Part shown: one piece after another, positions 32,669 to 40,702 of the stretch | Position numbering within the stretch: the stretch's first letter is position 1 | How the letters are laid out: the number at the start of each line of letters is the position of its first letter | Origin: CAYZXT01 sp964482515 | GTDB taxonomy: Bacteria > Elusimicrobiota > Elusimicrobia > FEN-1173 | Assembly (NCBI GenBank): GCA_964482515.1 | Contig: CAYZXT010000006.1 | Coordinates: 52,169 to 116,168, forward strand | Length of the DNA stretch: 64,000 nucleotides | Reading direction: 5' to 3' | Notes under the pieces: model-generated | The model's input: the letters and a program-made list of their open reading frames with translations, nothing else | The model's database searches: none | Told to the model about the DNA's origin: nothing | Program-made: the position numbers and the translations under genes

Positions 32669-32674
32669 CTTCCC

Positions 32675-32929
32675 ATGCCGGACATCCCACTCAAGCAACC
32701 GGAACCCGTCGTCCTGCGGATTGAAAAGCGCGTCGGCAAAACCGTCACGATCATCGACGGACTTCGCATGCACCCTGACGGTAAATTGGAGCTGTTGTCC
32801 AAATTCAAAAAACGCTGCGGCGCCGGCGGGACGCTCAAAGAAGGCAAACCGGAAATACAGGGCGACCAAAGAACCATCCTCAAAGCCGAGCTGGAAAAAC
32901 TTGGCTACCGCGTCAAAATCGGAAACTGA
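32675..32929 (+). CDS. SUI1/YciH-family translation initiation factor
   Basis: An 84-residue SUI1 domain, the bacterial relative of eukaryotic initiation factor 1, thought to act in start-site selection on the small ribosomal subunit. The conserved core is present: KRVGKTVTIIDGL, LLSKFKKRCGAGGTLKEG, PEIQGDQRTILKAELEKLGY. The chosen start (MPDIPLK) is six bases after a TATCAT box and has no Shine-Dalgarno sequence; an 18-codon upstream reading has no support. It is interesting beside the many apparently leaderless starts here. A structured region follows its stop. Confidence 0.88.
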   Translation: MPDIPLKQPEPVVLRIEKRVGKTVTIIDGLRMHPDGKLELLSKFKKRCGAGGTLKEGKPEIQGDQRTILKAELEKLGYRVKIGN

Positions 32930-32953
32930 TTCCCCGTAAAATCAATATCCTGA

Positions 32954-33072
32954 CCCTCGCCAAAACACGAGGGCGAATGCACTCGGCTGGTCCAGTGGGC
33001 CGGCCTCCGTGCATACGACAAGAACCCCGTTCTCCCCATGCACGAAATCGTGGCAGGGAAGAACAGGGTTCT
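32954..33072 (+). ncRNA. Candidate structured RNA, three consecutive hairpins
   Basis: Hairpin 1: CCCTCG/CGAGGG (32954-32973). Hairpin 2: ATGCAC, two bases, GGCTGGTCC, loop AGT, GGGCCGGCC, three bases, GTGCAT (32977-33014), with two G.U pairs if read on the plus strand. Hairpin 3: AGAACCCCGTTCT with AGAACAGGGTTCT (33021-33072), closed by CACGA/TCGTG; its two C-A mismatches become G.U pairs on the minus strand, so the coding strand is ambiguous. No T run follows. It lies between the SUI1 stop and the convergent 73-residue gene. I matched it to no known RNA class. Confidence 0.4.
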
Positions 33073-33162
33073 GTGTTTAAAGCGGCGCGGAATCGAATCT
33101 TCGGCGGCGTGAAGTGAAACGGGTTGCGCGAAGACGCCGGTCCCGACGCTAGGGGGCTAAAA

Positions 33163-33384
33163 TTAACGGCGGACCATTTTAGCGCGAGAGATATCCCCTT
33201 GCTTATCGAGGAAATACAGGAAGCCTTCCTCTTTCTTGATCCCCGCTTTGGAGACCTTCTGAGGCTTGCCACCTTTCTTCCCCCCGCGGGCCATCTTCGC
33301 CCGGGAGACATCGCCCTGCTTATCAATGAAGTAGAGGAACCCTTCTTCGCGTTTCACTCCGACTTTAGCGACTTTCTGTGCCAT
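33163..33384 (-). CDS. Small basic protein with internal duplication
   Basis: A 73-residue lysine/arginine-rich protein made of two near-identical 30-residue copies (residues 4-33 and 43-72) with a consensus of GFLYFxDKQGDxSRAKM, joined by RGGKKGGKP. AAAGGGGGTGA precedes the ATG, one of the strongest ribosome sites in the window, so it is probably abundant. The charge and the loop suggest nucleic-acid or ribosome binding. Similar short proteins seem familiar from candidate phyla, but I know no function. The 3' end faces the structured-RNA candidate. Confidence 0.75.
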   Translation of the reverse strand: MAQKVAKVGVKREEGFLYFIDKQGDVSRAKMARGGKKGGKPQKVSKAGIKKEEGFLYFLDKQGDISRAKMVRR

Positions 33385-33474
33385 TTTGTTTCACCCCCTT
33401 TCATTAATGGGTCTACCGACGTAAATCTGCAGACACTTTATTTATTTTGTGACGGAAAAGCAAGCAACGGAAAA

Positions 33475-33723
33475 TTATTTTCCGTTGGAGACGGTTTTTC
33501 CTCCGTCGAAAAGCGGCATCTGGGCTTCCTGCGGCAGCGTGATCAGTTGTTCCCGCAGCCATGAGTCGACGACTTCCTTGGAGAAACGATACTGGCGGCC
33601 AATGCGAGAGGCGGGAATTTTCCGCTGACGGATCAATCCATATATCTTGGACTTGCCGATGCCCAAATAGTCGGCGAGCTCCTTGATGTCCATCACTTCC
33701 TTGAACTTTCCGTCTTGTGCCAT
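33475..33723 (-). CDS. Helix-turn-helix DNA-binding protein (excisionase/MerR-like)
   Basis: An 82-residue protein with a winged helix-turn-helix of the excisionase family: MDIKELADYLGIGKSKIYGL is the HTH and IRQRKIPASRIGRQYRFSKE the recognition helix and wing. A short tail, WLREQLITLPQEAQM, follows. The family includes plasmid and phage excisionases but also many small chromosomal regulators; with no integrase nearby, a transcription regulator is more likely. GGTGAT precedes the ATG. It lies 90 bases upstream of the duplicated basic protein on the same strand. Confidence 0.85.
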   Translation of the reverse strand: MAQDGKFKEVMDIKELADYLGIGKSKIYGLIRQRKIPASRIGRQYRFSKEVVDSWLREQLITLPQEAQMPLFDGGKTVSNGK

Positions 33724-33932
33724 GTTTTATCACCAACAGCTTTCTGTAGCCATCGATCTTCATACTATCTAAACATCCTTTTCCTGTCAAGCAAACCGGA
33801 ATGATTCGTAAAAATACTTTCTTGATCCTCCCCCTGTCGCCGTCCGTGAATTAATTGTAATATCAATAATTATAATTATTGCTTACGTTCAGACGTTTAG
33901 CGGACGATGGGCGATCTTCGAAAGGGACTACA

Positions 33933-34880
33933 ATGCGAAAAAAAATCACGGTGGTAGGGGCCGGCAACGTCGGCGCCACATTGGCCCAGCGGTTGGCTGA
34001 AATGGACTTGGCGGACGTCGTCATGGTGGACATTCCGCAAACGGAAGGGATGCCCGCCGGCAAGGCGCTGGACATCTCAGAGTCCGCCCCCATTTATGGG
34101 TACGACGCGCGTGTGACCGGCGCCACGAATTATGGTCCGACCGAAAATTCCGACATCGTGGTGATCACCGCCGGCATCCCCCGCAAACCCGGGATGAGCC
34201 GCGACGATTTGCTTAACACCAATGCGGGGATCGTGAAATCCGTGTCCGAGCAGATCGCCAAGACGTCCCCGAAAGCCATTCTCATCATCGTCTCCAACCC
34301 ATTGGACGCCATGGCTTACGTGGCCTTAAAAACCACGGGTTTTCCGCGCGAACGCGTCATCGGGATGGCCGGCGTGCTGGATTCGGCCCGCATGGCCACC
34401 TTTGTGGCTGAAGCATTGCAGGTGTCCGTTGAAGACGTTCAGCCGACTGTTTTGGGCGGCCACGGCGACACAATGGTCCCCGTGACGCGATACACGACCG
34501 TCGCAGGAGTTCCGGTGACGGAATTGATCCCGAAAGACAAACTGGACGCCATCGTCCAACGAACCCGGGACGGCGGCGCCGAGATCGTCAAGCTGCTTAA
34601 AACCGGTTCTGCCTATTACGCTCCGTCGGCCAGCGTCGCCGCCATGGTTGAGTCGATCTTGAAGGACAAGAAACGCATCCTCCCCTGCGCCGTGTATCTG
34701 GACGGCGAGTACGGCATGAAGGGGGTTTTCCTCGGGGTTCCGACGAAGTTGGGCGCCAAGGGGATCGAACAGGTCGTCCAGATTTCTCTTAACGCCGACG
34801 AGAAAACCGCGTTGCAGAAATCGGGGGACGCGGTAAACGAATTGGTTGAAGCGATGCGCCGACTCGGCGTCGTCGCCTAA
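33933..34880 (+). CDS. mdh: Malate dehydrogenase (LDH-like type)
   Basis: Oxidises malate to oxaloacetate with NAD in the TCA cycle. The 315-residue protein carries ITVVGAGNVGATLAQRL, the substrate-loop RKPGMSRDD (R84, R90, with R84 marking malate over lactate), catalytic VLDSARM (D150, R153) and GGHGDTM (H177). This is the LDH-like MDH subgroup found in many bacteria. The start at 33933 has AAAGGGA upstream; an 18-codon extension lacks family similarity. The upstream region to 33723 holds only A+T-rich sequence with TATAATTATT, probably the promoter. Confidence 0.96.
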   Translation: MRKKITVVGAGNVGATLAQRLAEMDLADVVMVDIPQTEGMPAGKALDISESAPIYGYDARVTGATNYGPTENSDIVVITAGIPRKPGMSRDDLLNTNAGIVKSVSEQIAKTSPKAILIIVSNPLDAMAYVALKTTGFPRERVIGMAGVLDSARMATFVAEALQVSVEDVQPTVLGGHGDTMVPVTRYTTVAGVPVTELIPKDKLDAIVQRTRDGGAEIVKLLKTGSAYYAPSASVAAMVESILKDKKRILPCAVYLDGEYGMKGVFLGVPTKLGAKGIEQVVQISLNADEKTALQKSGDAVNELVEAMRRLGVVA

Positions 34881-35028
34881 GGATCGGTCTTTTTTTCAAT
34901 TCGTACTCCTTCGCGGTCTTGAATCGCGCGAAGGGGCGGGTGAAGCGGCGGGAACAAGGGCCATGGCGTTCGTCATTTATGTTCGTCGCGAGCGCTCTGC
35001 GGCCTCAACATGGCGGGGGGAAATGCCA

Positions 35029-35238
35029 ATGACCACCGAACGGTTGCAATGTGGTAAACGGGAATACATCCTGGAATCCAGGATCACCAAGAACGGCCAT
35101 CGTTACATCATGATCACGGAAAAGAGCTCGGGACGATCATCCAAAGTCATCGTCTTTCACGACCATTATGAAGTGTTCCGTGAAGCGATTGAACGCACCA
35201 TGGTCGCGGAGCCGCTGCCGGCGGATTCATCCGTCTAA
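35029..35238 (+). CDS. Small PUR-domain-like protein (DUF3276-like)
   Basis: A 69-residue protein resembling bacterial PUR-alpha-like single-stranded nucleic-acid-binding repeats: CGKREYILESRITKNGHRYI, MITEKSSGRSSKVIVFHDHY and EVFREAIERTM follow that strand-strand-strand-helix order. The start at 35029 has GGGGG eight bases upstream; upstream codons in the longer reading overlap the end of mdh and look random. It lies between mdh and coaX on the same strand. The PUR assignment is based on pattern only. Confidence 0.55.
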   Translation: MTTERLQCGKREYILESRITKNGHRYIMITEKSSGRSSKVIVFHDHYEVFREAIERTMVAEPLPADSSV

Positions 35239-35322
35239 GCGCCGTATTTGCGGATCATCCCCGCGGCGGCCGGCCGTGGGGATGGGGTTTCTTTCACCGA
35301 CGATTTGATCGTTTTTCCTTTT

Positions 35323-36114
35323 ATGCTCCTCACCATTGATATCGGCAATACAAACATCGTGCTGGGCGTCTTTCAATTTTCACAGGGACGGCCCAAAAAA
35401 GATCTGACGGCATCCTGGCGTCTTTCCACGGCGCCGCGGTGCACGGCGGACGATTACGCCTCCCCGCTTTTGACCCTCATGCGGAACACCGGATTGAATC
35501 CTTCCCTCGTCCGGGGAGTCTGCGTCGCCAGCGTGGTTCCTTCCCTGGACTTCGCCTTCCAAAAACTTTCCGAGAAATACTTCGACATCCACCCGCTCAT
35601 GGTCGGGCCGGACACGCGAACGGGAATCAAAATCCTCTATGCCAACCCGGCCGAAGTCGGCGCCGACCGGATCGTGAACGCGGTCGCCGCCTACGAGCGG
35701 GTCCACGGCTCCTGCATCGTGGTGGATTTCGGAACGGCGACGACTTTCGACTGCCTGGGGCGTCGGGGAGAGTATTTGGGCGGAGCCATCGCCCCCGGAC
35801 CTTTCATGGCGGCCGAAGCCCTGGCCCAAAAAACAGCCAAACTGCCCCAGTTGGGAATCCTCCAAAAACCGCGGAAAGCCGTAGGGCGGACCACCCTTGA
35901 CAGTCTTCGATCCGGGTTATACCACGGCTATATTGGCCTCACGGAGGGCATCCTGAGGCAGCTTGTGAAAGAAATGGGCACGCGTCCCAGGGTCCTTGCC
36001 ACCGGCGGATTGGCGGGTCTTCTCTCCCCGGCCGTTCCGATTATAAAAGAAGTCCACCCCGACCTAACCCTGGAAGGATTACGGCTTATTTGGATGCGCA
36101 ATCAACACTCATAA
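35323..36114 (+). CDS. coaX: Type III pantothenate kinase
   Basis: Phosphorylates pantothenate, the first step of coenzyme A synthesis. The 263-residue protein has the ASKHA-fold phosphate loops LTIDIGNTNIVLG and VVDFGTATTFDCLG, the GADRIVNAVAAYE motif with the catalytic Asp, and LGGAIAPGPFMAAEAL and LATGGLAGLL. Standard length. The start at 35323 places DIGNTN at residue 6 as in homologues; an upstream 25-codon reading is not supported. It pairs functionally with panE at 19315, although the genes are distant. Confidence 0.95.
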   Translation: MLLTIDIGNTNIVLGVFQFSQGRPKKDLTASWRLSTAPRCTADDYASPLLTLMRNTGLNPSLVRGVCVASVVPSLDFAFQKLSEKYFDIHPLMVGPDTRTGIKILYANPAEVGADRIVNAVAAYERVHGSCIVVDFGTATTFDCLGRRGEYLGGAIAPGPFMAAEALAQKTAKLPQLGILQKPRKAVGRTTLDSLRSGLYHGYIGLTEGILRQLVKEMGTRPRVLATGGLAGLLSPAVPIIKEVHPDLTLEGLRLIWMRNQHS

Positions 36115-36251
36115 GGAATTAAAATCGCTGTTAATCAATTATTTCTTGGATCTTACCTTTCTATTTTCATCAAAAATCAACTATTTGATCGGTTAATATG
36201 TGTATTTTGTGGGCAACTCTGTGGGCAACTGGGACAAATTAATCGTTTCCT

Positions 36252-36272
36252 GCATTATAATGCATTTATAAT
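36252..36272. promoter_or_regulatory. Palindrome and two TATAAT boxes upstream of the TudS-like gene
   Basis: GCATTATAATGC (36252-36263) is a perfect 12-base palindrome containing TATAAT (36256-36261). A second TATAAT lies at 36267-36272, 11 bases later. The ATG is at 36297. It could be a promoter overlapped by an operator. The 36115-36251 stretch is A+T rich and otherwise shows nothing. Confidence 0.4.
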
Positions 36273-36296
36273 GTCAAATAGAGGCAAAAGCACCCG

Positions 36297-37286
36297 ATGG
36301 CTCCCGCCAAACCCGTTCCTGTCTCCAAATCCTTCCCCACCCCCCATGTGGTGGTCAGTCGGTGTCTCGGATTCGATGCCTGCCGATACAATGGAGAGCG
36401 CATTCCGGATGATTTCGTTGAAAAATTGCGCCCTCACGTCAAATTCACCACGGTTTGCCCGGAAATCCAAATCGGCCTCGGAGTTCCCCGCGATCCGATC
36501 CATTTGGAACTGATTGAAGGACGCACGCGTCTCGTTCAACCCGCGACCGGGAAGGACGTCACTGAGGACATGAAGGGCTTCGCCGATTCATTCTTTTCGT
36601 CCTTACAGGAGTGCGATGGGTTCATCCTCAAAAGCCGTTCCCCTTCCTGCGGCCTGCGGGACGTCAAACTGCGGCGGGCGAAGGGCGGACAATCCATCGG
36701 CCGGGGATCCGGAATGTTCGGCGAAGAAGTGCTGAAAAGGTTTCCCGCCTGCGCGATCGAGGATGAGGCCCGGCTCAGCAACAAGCGGATCCGGGAAGAT
36801 TTCCTCACGCGCCTTTTTCTGTGGGCCCGCTTCCGGCAAGTCCGGAAAAGCGGCTCCATGCGTGCGCTCATTCACTTTCACGCCGACCACAAACTTCTGC
36901 TGATGGCTTATCATCCGAAGGAGCTTTCCCTCCTCGGGAACATCGTCGCCAACCGGGAAAAGCAAAATCCCGCGGAGGTTATCGCCGCGTATGGATCCCG
37001 TCTCGGGACCGCCGTGTCAGCGCCGCCCACAACCGGACGCAACGTGAACGTTCTCATGCACGCATTCGGGTACGTTTCCAACGACCTGAAACCCGCCGAA
37101 AGGATCCATTTCCTCTCGGCCCTGGAAGAATACCGTCGCCGGCGTTTGCCGCTCTCCGCGCTCCTGGGTATTTTCCAGTCCTGGCTGGCCCGATTCGAAC
37201 CGGCTTACCTGCAGACCCAGGCTTTCTTTTTTCCTTTTCCCTCCGAACTTGCGGACATTCAGGATTCGGGCAAAGACCGCCTGTAA
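36297..37286 (+). CDS. TudS-like (DUF523) plus DUF1722 protein
   Basis: A 329-residue fusion. Residues 17-150 are a DUF523 domain with the cysteines C23 and C29 (SRCLGFDACRYNG), C54 (TVCPEI) and C118 (SRSPSCGLRD). In the characterised TudS branch these bind a [4Fe-4S] cluster that removes sulfur from thiouracil. Residues about 185-320 are DUF1722 (ALIHFHADHKLLLMAYHPK and YVSNDLKPAERIHFLSALEE), as in E. coli YbgA. The fused form is common; its substrate may be thiolated nucleobases or nucleosides, by analogy. No neighbour clarifies its role. Confidence 0.85.
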   Translation: MAPAKPVPVSKSFPTPHVVVSRCLGFDACRYNGERIPDDFVEKLRPHVKFTTVCPEIQIGLGVPRDPIHLELIEGRTRLVQPATGKDVTEDMKGFADSFFSSLQECDGFILKSRSPSCGLRDVKLRRAKGGQSIGRGSGMFGEEVLKRFPACAIEDEARLSNKRIREDFLTRLFLWARFRQVRKSGSMRALIHFHADHKLLLMAYHPKELSLLGNIVANREKQNPAEVIAAYGSRLGTAVSAPPTTGRNVNVLMHAFGYVSNDLKPAERIHFLSALEEYRRRRLPLSALLGIFQSWLARFEPAYLQTQAFFFPFPSELADIQDSGKDRL

Positions 37287-37340
37287 TTTCCCGGGCCCGA
37301 GGCGCGACTCTGCCTTTGAATTTCTCCGGCTTCCAGTTTG

Positions 37341-37610
37341 ACGTCCCGTACCCCAAGAATACGCCGAGGAACACCTGCTACAATTGCCGGACACAAAGAA
37401 CCGGATCATCCTGCTGGGCGAGGATGAACCTTCCGTCAAGCCTTGCGCGCGTATTTAAACGCGGAGCATCCGGAGATCAACTTGAACCATGCCAATATCC
37501 AGTGGGCCACCCTGAGCGACATGGAAGACGTCATGCTGATCGAGTCGCAACGAATAACGGTGAAGATCACCGAGGCCTACCGGCAGAGCGCCGGATCCCT
37601 ACCAACTCCG
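37341..37610 (+). pseudogene. Frame-disrupted coding remnant
   Basis: The 312 bases between two genes hold protein-like sequence in two plus-strand frames. One frame reads LLQLPDTKNRIILLGEDEPS and ends at TAA (37455-37457). In the next frame, just before that stop, RQALRAYLNAEHPEINLNHA begins and continues with TLSDMEDVMLIESQRITVKI until it runs into the antisense of the next gene. The junction GEDEPS-RQALRAYL resembles the start of a response-regulator receiver domain, but the remainder does not clearly match. It could be a decayed small gene or coincidence. Confidence 0.3.
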
Positions 37611-38816
37611 CTCGACCGTCAGACAAATCCTCCTCACCGCCTCATCCACCCGCCATCCCGCGGGGTAGAAAATTCCGTCGCCGATGAAATCCCTCTTCGC
37701 GATGGAGCCCGCCAAGAACCAGTGCCAGCGTTCGTCGGGCCGGTAACCCGCGCCCAGGCTGAAGCGCGTCGTCTCCGCCCGCCGGTCCGCGTAAAAGGGC
37801 GCGTAATGGAACCCATACTGCAAACTCCACTTCTCCCCGAGCCGCTGATTGACTCCCACGCCGACCTCCGTCACGTCGCGCAGGCGCAACGATGAAATCG
37901 CGGCCGTTCCGGTCGATGAAATAACCTCGCGGAAGATCGGCTTTAGAGCGGCGACGCCCGAAGGGATTTTTCCGTTGACCGCGGCCTGTTGCCAAAAAAC
38001 ATGTTTCACATCCACCGCCAGCTCGACCGTTTTTCCATCATTGGGATGAAAATTGAACCCGAGGATGCCCTGGGAAGGCAATTGCCACTGTTCCCCGGAA
38101 CTCTTCCCTTCGCCCACCGGCGAATCCGCCAACTGGAAACTCCTCTCCACCGCGACCGCCGGACGATACACCGCGCCGACGTTCAGACTGGCGGACGGAC
38201 GCCAGCGCACGCCGACCTCGCCGGAAAAACCCCTGTAGCGCGCCGTCTCCTTCACGTCGAGCGAAGGCGCGCCGTTTAGCGGATATTTTCCGAACCGCAG
38301 CGTTTCGCGTCCGATCAATTGATAGGCGTTCAGCTTGACGGACAATTTCGACCCGAGCGGGACCGAAATCCCGCTTCCGAGTTTCAAGATTTCGCCGGAA
38401 CCGGTGAAACGGTTTTCCCCGGCAGGCAGGCCCGTGCTGTTGTAGATCCGATAGGATGACCGGGCGTTGAAATCCATGACCGGCGCGGCAAACAGCCGCC
38501 ATTCCCATTTTCTTTTTTTGAAAGGGAGGACCAACGAGACATTCTCCAGCCGAAAGCGGCTCTCATCGGCCAAGCGCGTTTGCGCCGCGGACTCCGACCA
38601 CATCTGGCTCGTACCGACATTCGCCGCCGTCAGCGACAGTATCCGCCGCGGACCTTCGGGGTGATAATCCGCAACGCCCGCGCCGCCCATGGCCGCGCTC
38701 TTGGCGTTCCCCGGTTCCATCGGGTCGCCGAAGACCCTGACCGCGAAATAGCTGTCGGCGCGAAGCGCCACGAGTCCCACATAGAAAAATAACCCGGATA
38801 GAATGAACCTTTTCAT
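37599..38816 (-). CDS. Outer-membrane beta-barrel protein (OMPP1/FadL-like)
   Basis: A 405-residue exported protein: signal peptide (ILSGLFFYVGLVALRADS), then a MGGAGVADYHPEG segment and alternating strands such as LSVKLNAYQLIGRETLRFG and RYRGFSGEVGVRWRPSASLN, ending in the aromatic CLTVERSW expected for barrel assembly. It resembles hydrocarbon-transport or PorV-like barrels. The start at 38816 is eight bases after GGAGG; the ATG at 38822, overlapping the upstream stop, is the alternative. It is the last gene of a four-gene envelope operon. The substrate is unknown. Confidence 0.72.
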   Translation of the reverse strand: MKRFILSGLFFYVGLVALRADSYFAVRVFGDPMEPGNAKSAAMGGAGVADYHPEGPRRILSLTAANVGTSQMWSESAAQTRLADESRFRLENVSLVLPFKKRKWEWRLFAAPVMDFNARSSYRIYNSTGLPAGENRFTGSGEILKLGSGISVPLGSKLSVKLNAYQLIGRETLRFGKYPLNGAPSLDVKETARYRGFSGEVGVRWRPSASLNVGAVYRPAVAVERSFQLADSPVGEGKSSGEQWQLPSQGILGFNFHPNDGKTVELAVDVKHVFWQQAAVNGKIPSGVAALKPIFREVISSTGTAAISSLRLRDVTEVGVGVNQRLGEKWSLQYGFHYAPFYADRRAETTRFSLGAGYRPDERWHWFLAGSIAKRDFIGDGIFYPAGWRVDEAVRRICLTVERSW

Positions 38817-38821
38817 GCGCA

Positions 38822-40702
38822 TCACCCTCCCCACTTGCAGTCCAGCTGGAGGTGGAATCCCTGCCGGACCGCACCGAAGGCCGACTGTTCCCGGTCCGCC
38901 CTGGACGAGCCCGCGGAAAAAAACCTGGATTCTCTCCGGTTGACGTCGTACTTCAGCCAAAGGTTCCAACTCTTGCCGATCTTCTGTTCGACGATCAAAT
39001 AGAACCGCGTGCCCGGCGCGCCGCGCAGATCGTTCATGGCGCCGGCCAGGCGGTTGTAGATCACGCCGTCCCAGATTTCTTCCACGCCCGTGGTCAGGTT
39101 CGCGTCGGGCGAATCGAAAGCGTAGAACCGCGCTTTCAAAGTCAGGCCCTCCGTGGGTTTGTAAAAAGCATCGCCCATCAGGAGCTGCCCGACCGCGCGG
39201 GAACCGTCGTCCACGTTTTCCTCCTCCCGCGTTTCATAGCGGAAACGAAGCCCGGCGGCTTCGCTCCGCCACGACAGCTCGCCGCGGTTGCGGACGGTCC
39301 GCTGGCGCGTCGTCAGCATGACGCCGTCCGGGACCGGCGTGCCGAGGCGGTCTTCCTCCGTGATGAACGTCCGCAGGGTCAAGGCCAGCTCCCGCGTCAA
39401 AGCCCAGGTGCCCCGCAGAAAAATCTCCCGCCCCGCGGAAGACGCCACCGGAAGGCTGCCGTCGCCGCCGCCCAGGCTTTCCGGGAACGACACGGCGCCG
39501 TAGTTCGCCTCGCCTTCGAAACGGGGGCCCTGATATTGGAGCCCCGCGGAACCGCCGCGCTGGTTGCGCGTCGAATCCGGCAAGAACGCGACGCCCTGGC
39601 CGTGCCGCGTAAAAAAATCCGGGTCGTAATCGTAGAAACTCAGCCAAATCTTCCAGGGGTTCAAATCCAATAACGGCGTCGCGGTCACCGCGCGGGACGC
39701 GGTTTCGTTCGCGCCTTCTCCCGAGGGACGAGAGAGCCCCGCCTCGCCGAACAGGTTCAACAGGCCAGTGAACAAATCCCAATCGACCCCGGCCATGTCG
39801 TTCCGGTTCCCGCGAAAACTTTGCGCCGAGGCGAAGGCGTCGCCGTTGGGATCGATCGCGCGGTCGTAGCGGCTGCCGTAGGCCGTCATCCCCATTTTCT
39901 GTTTTTGGCCGAACAATAACTCCGCCCGCGCGCCCGCCAATCGCTCGTGTACCGCAAGGATGTTCTTCCCTTCGGGGACGTAGCCGTCGCCCGTGAAGGC
40001 CCGCAACGAATCCAAATCCTGGGCGACGCGGCCCGTCACGGGATCGACCCGTAAATCCAAAGGCCTGTCCGAGGCGAAGAAGGAAATCCCCATCCGGCCG
40101 AACCGAAGCTCCAGCGCCGCGCCGCGGAGATAGGAATTGAACGAGCTCGTGAAATCCGGCTCCGAGCCGACGGTCTTCACCTTGACCGGGCGGATGAGCT
40201 CGCCCAGCCCGTCGTAAAAAAGCAGCCCCTGCCCGTAGGAGAGCGTGTAGTTCCCCGCGATGCATTTTTCCAGCGGGCCGAGCCGCGAAAGCTCCAGGGA
40301 GCTTTTCGTCATGTGCCGGTCGCCGAGAGACGCAACCGTGACGGGCGGACCGGCGCCGGGCCGCCGCAGCAGCCAGCCCGCTTGAACATGGCTCCCGCCG
40401 CGCAACCGTGTCCGATGATAGAGATAGGTATTCTCGCCCGCTTCCGGCGGCGCGGACAATATCGAACTCCCCCGGGGATTGACGTTCCGCAAACGCACGC
40501 GCATGTCCCCGGAAAAAATCGCCCCGACGGTTTCCGAAAGCTCGTCGTCCTCAAAGCGGTTGCCGTCCTCGGTCATGGGCGCTCCGGTCGAACTTCCCTC
40601 GTCCATATCGCTTTCCCCGATTACCGTCGGGATTGATTCCGCCTGAACCAACCGCGGCGACAAACAAAGCGCGGACAACAGACAGATCGCCCCCGTCCTC
40701 AT
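38822..40702 (-). CDS. Outer-membrane beta-barrel protein, GQGL type
   Basis: A 626-residue protein: signal peptide (CLLSALCLSPRLVQAES), an acidic plug-like segment (DMDEGSSTGAPMTEDG), then a large barrel with repeated aromatic strands. The motif GNYTLSYGQGLLFYDGL matches large barrel proteins that in other bacteria carry a ComEA-type helix-hairpin-helix; here that domain is absent. It ends LQLDCKWGG. The ATG overlaps the stop of the upstream PorV-like gene as ATGA. It could be a transport or secretion pore; its partner is unknown. Confidence 0.72.
   Translation of the reverse strand: MRTGAICLLSALCLSPRLVQAESIPTVIGESDMDEGSSTGAPMTEDGNRFEDDELSETVGAIFSGDMRVRLRNVNPRGSSILSAPPEAGENTYLYHRTRLRGGSHVQAGWLLRRPGAGPPVTVASLGDRHMTKSSLELSRLGPLEKCIAGNYTLSYGQGLLFYDGLGELIRPVKVKTVGSEPDFTSSFNSYLRGAALELRFGRMGISFFASDRPLDLRVDPVTGRVAQDLDSLRAFTGDGYVPEGKNILAVHERLAGARAELLFGQKQKMGMTAYGSRYDRAIDPNGDAFASAQSFRGNRNDMAGVDWDLFTGLLNLFGEAGLSRPSGEGANETASRAVTATPLLDLNPWKIWLSFYDYDPDFFTRHGQGVAFLPDSTRNQRGGSAGLQYQGPRFEGEANYGAVSFPESLGGGDGSLPVASSAGREIFLRGTWALTRELALTLRTFITEEDRLGTPVPDGVMLTTRQRTVRNRGELSWRSEAAGLRFRYETREEENVDDGSRAVGQLLMGDAFYKPTEGLTLKARFYAFDSPDANLTTGVEEIWDGVIYNRLAGAMNDLRGAPGTRFYLIVEQKIGKSWNLWLKYDVNRRESRFFSAGSSRADREQSAFGAVRQGFHLQLDCKWGG

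Noticed and set aside
33475..33723. Prophage or integrative element marked by an excisionase-like gene
   Set aside because: The protein is a generic small HTH; there is no integrase, attachment repeat or phage gene nearby.
34860..34895. Terminator after mdh
   Set aside because: A short CGCC/GGCG stem precedes seven T residues by about 20 bases; the spacing is wrong for an intrinsic terminator.
37190..37205. GATTCGAACC, resembling a tRNA T-arm
   Set aside because: It lies inside the TudS-like coding frame (RFEPAY) and no acceptor or anticodon arm can be drawn around it.
36821..37687. 288-codon plus-strand frame overlapping the TudS-like gene end
   Set aside because: It runs out of frame with a well-supported gene and is rich in Arg, Pro and Ser; only the short remnant at 37341-37610 was kept, in other frames.
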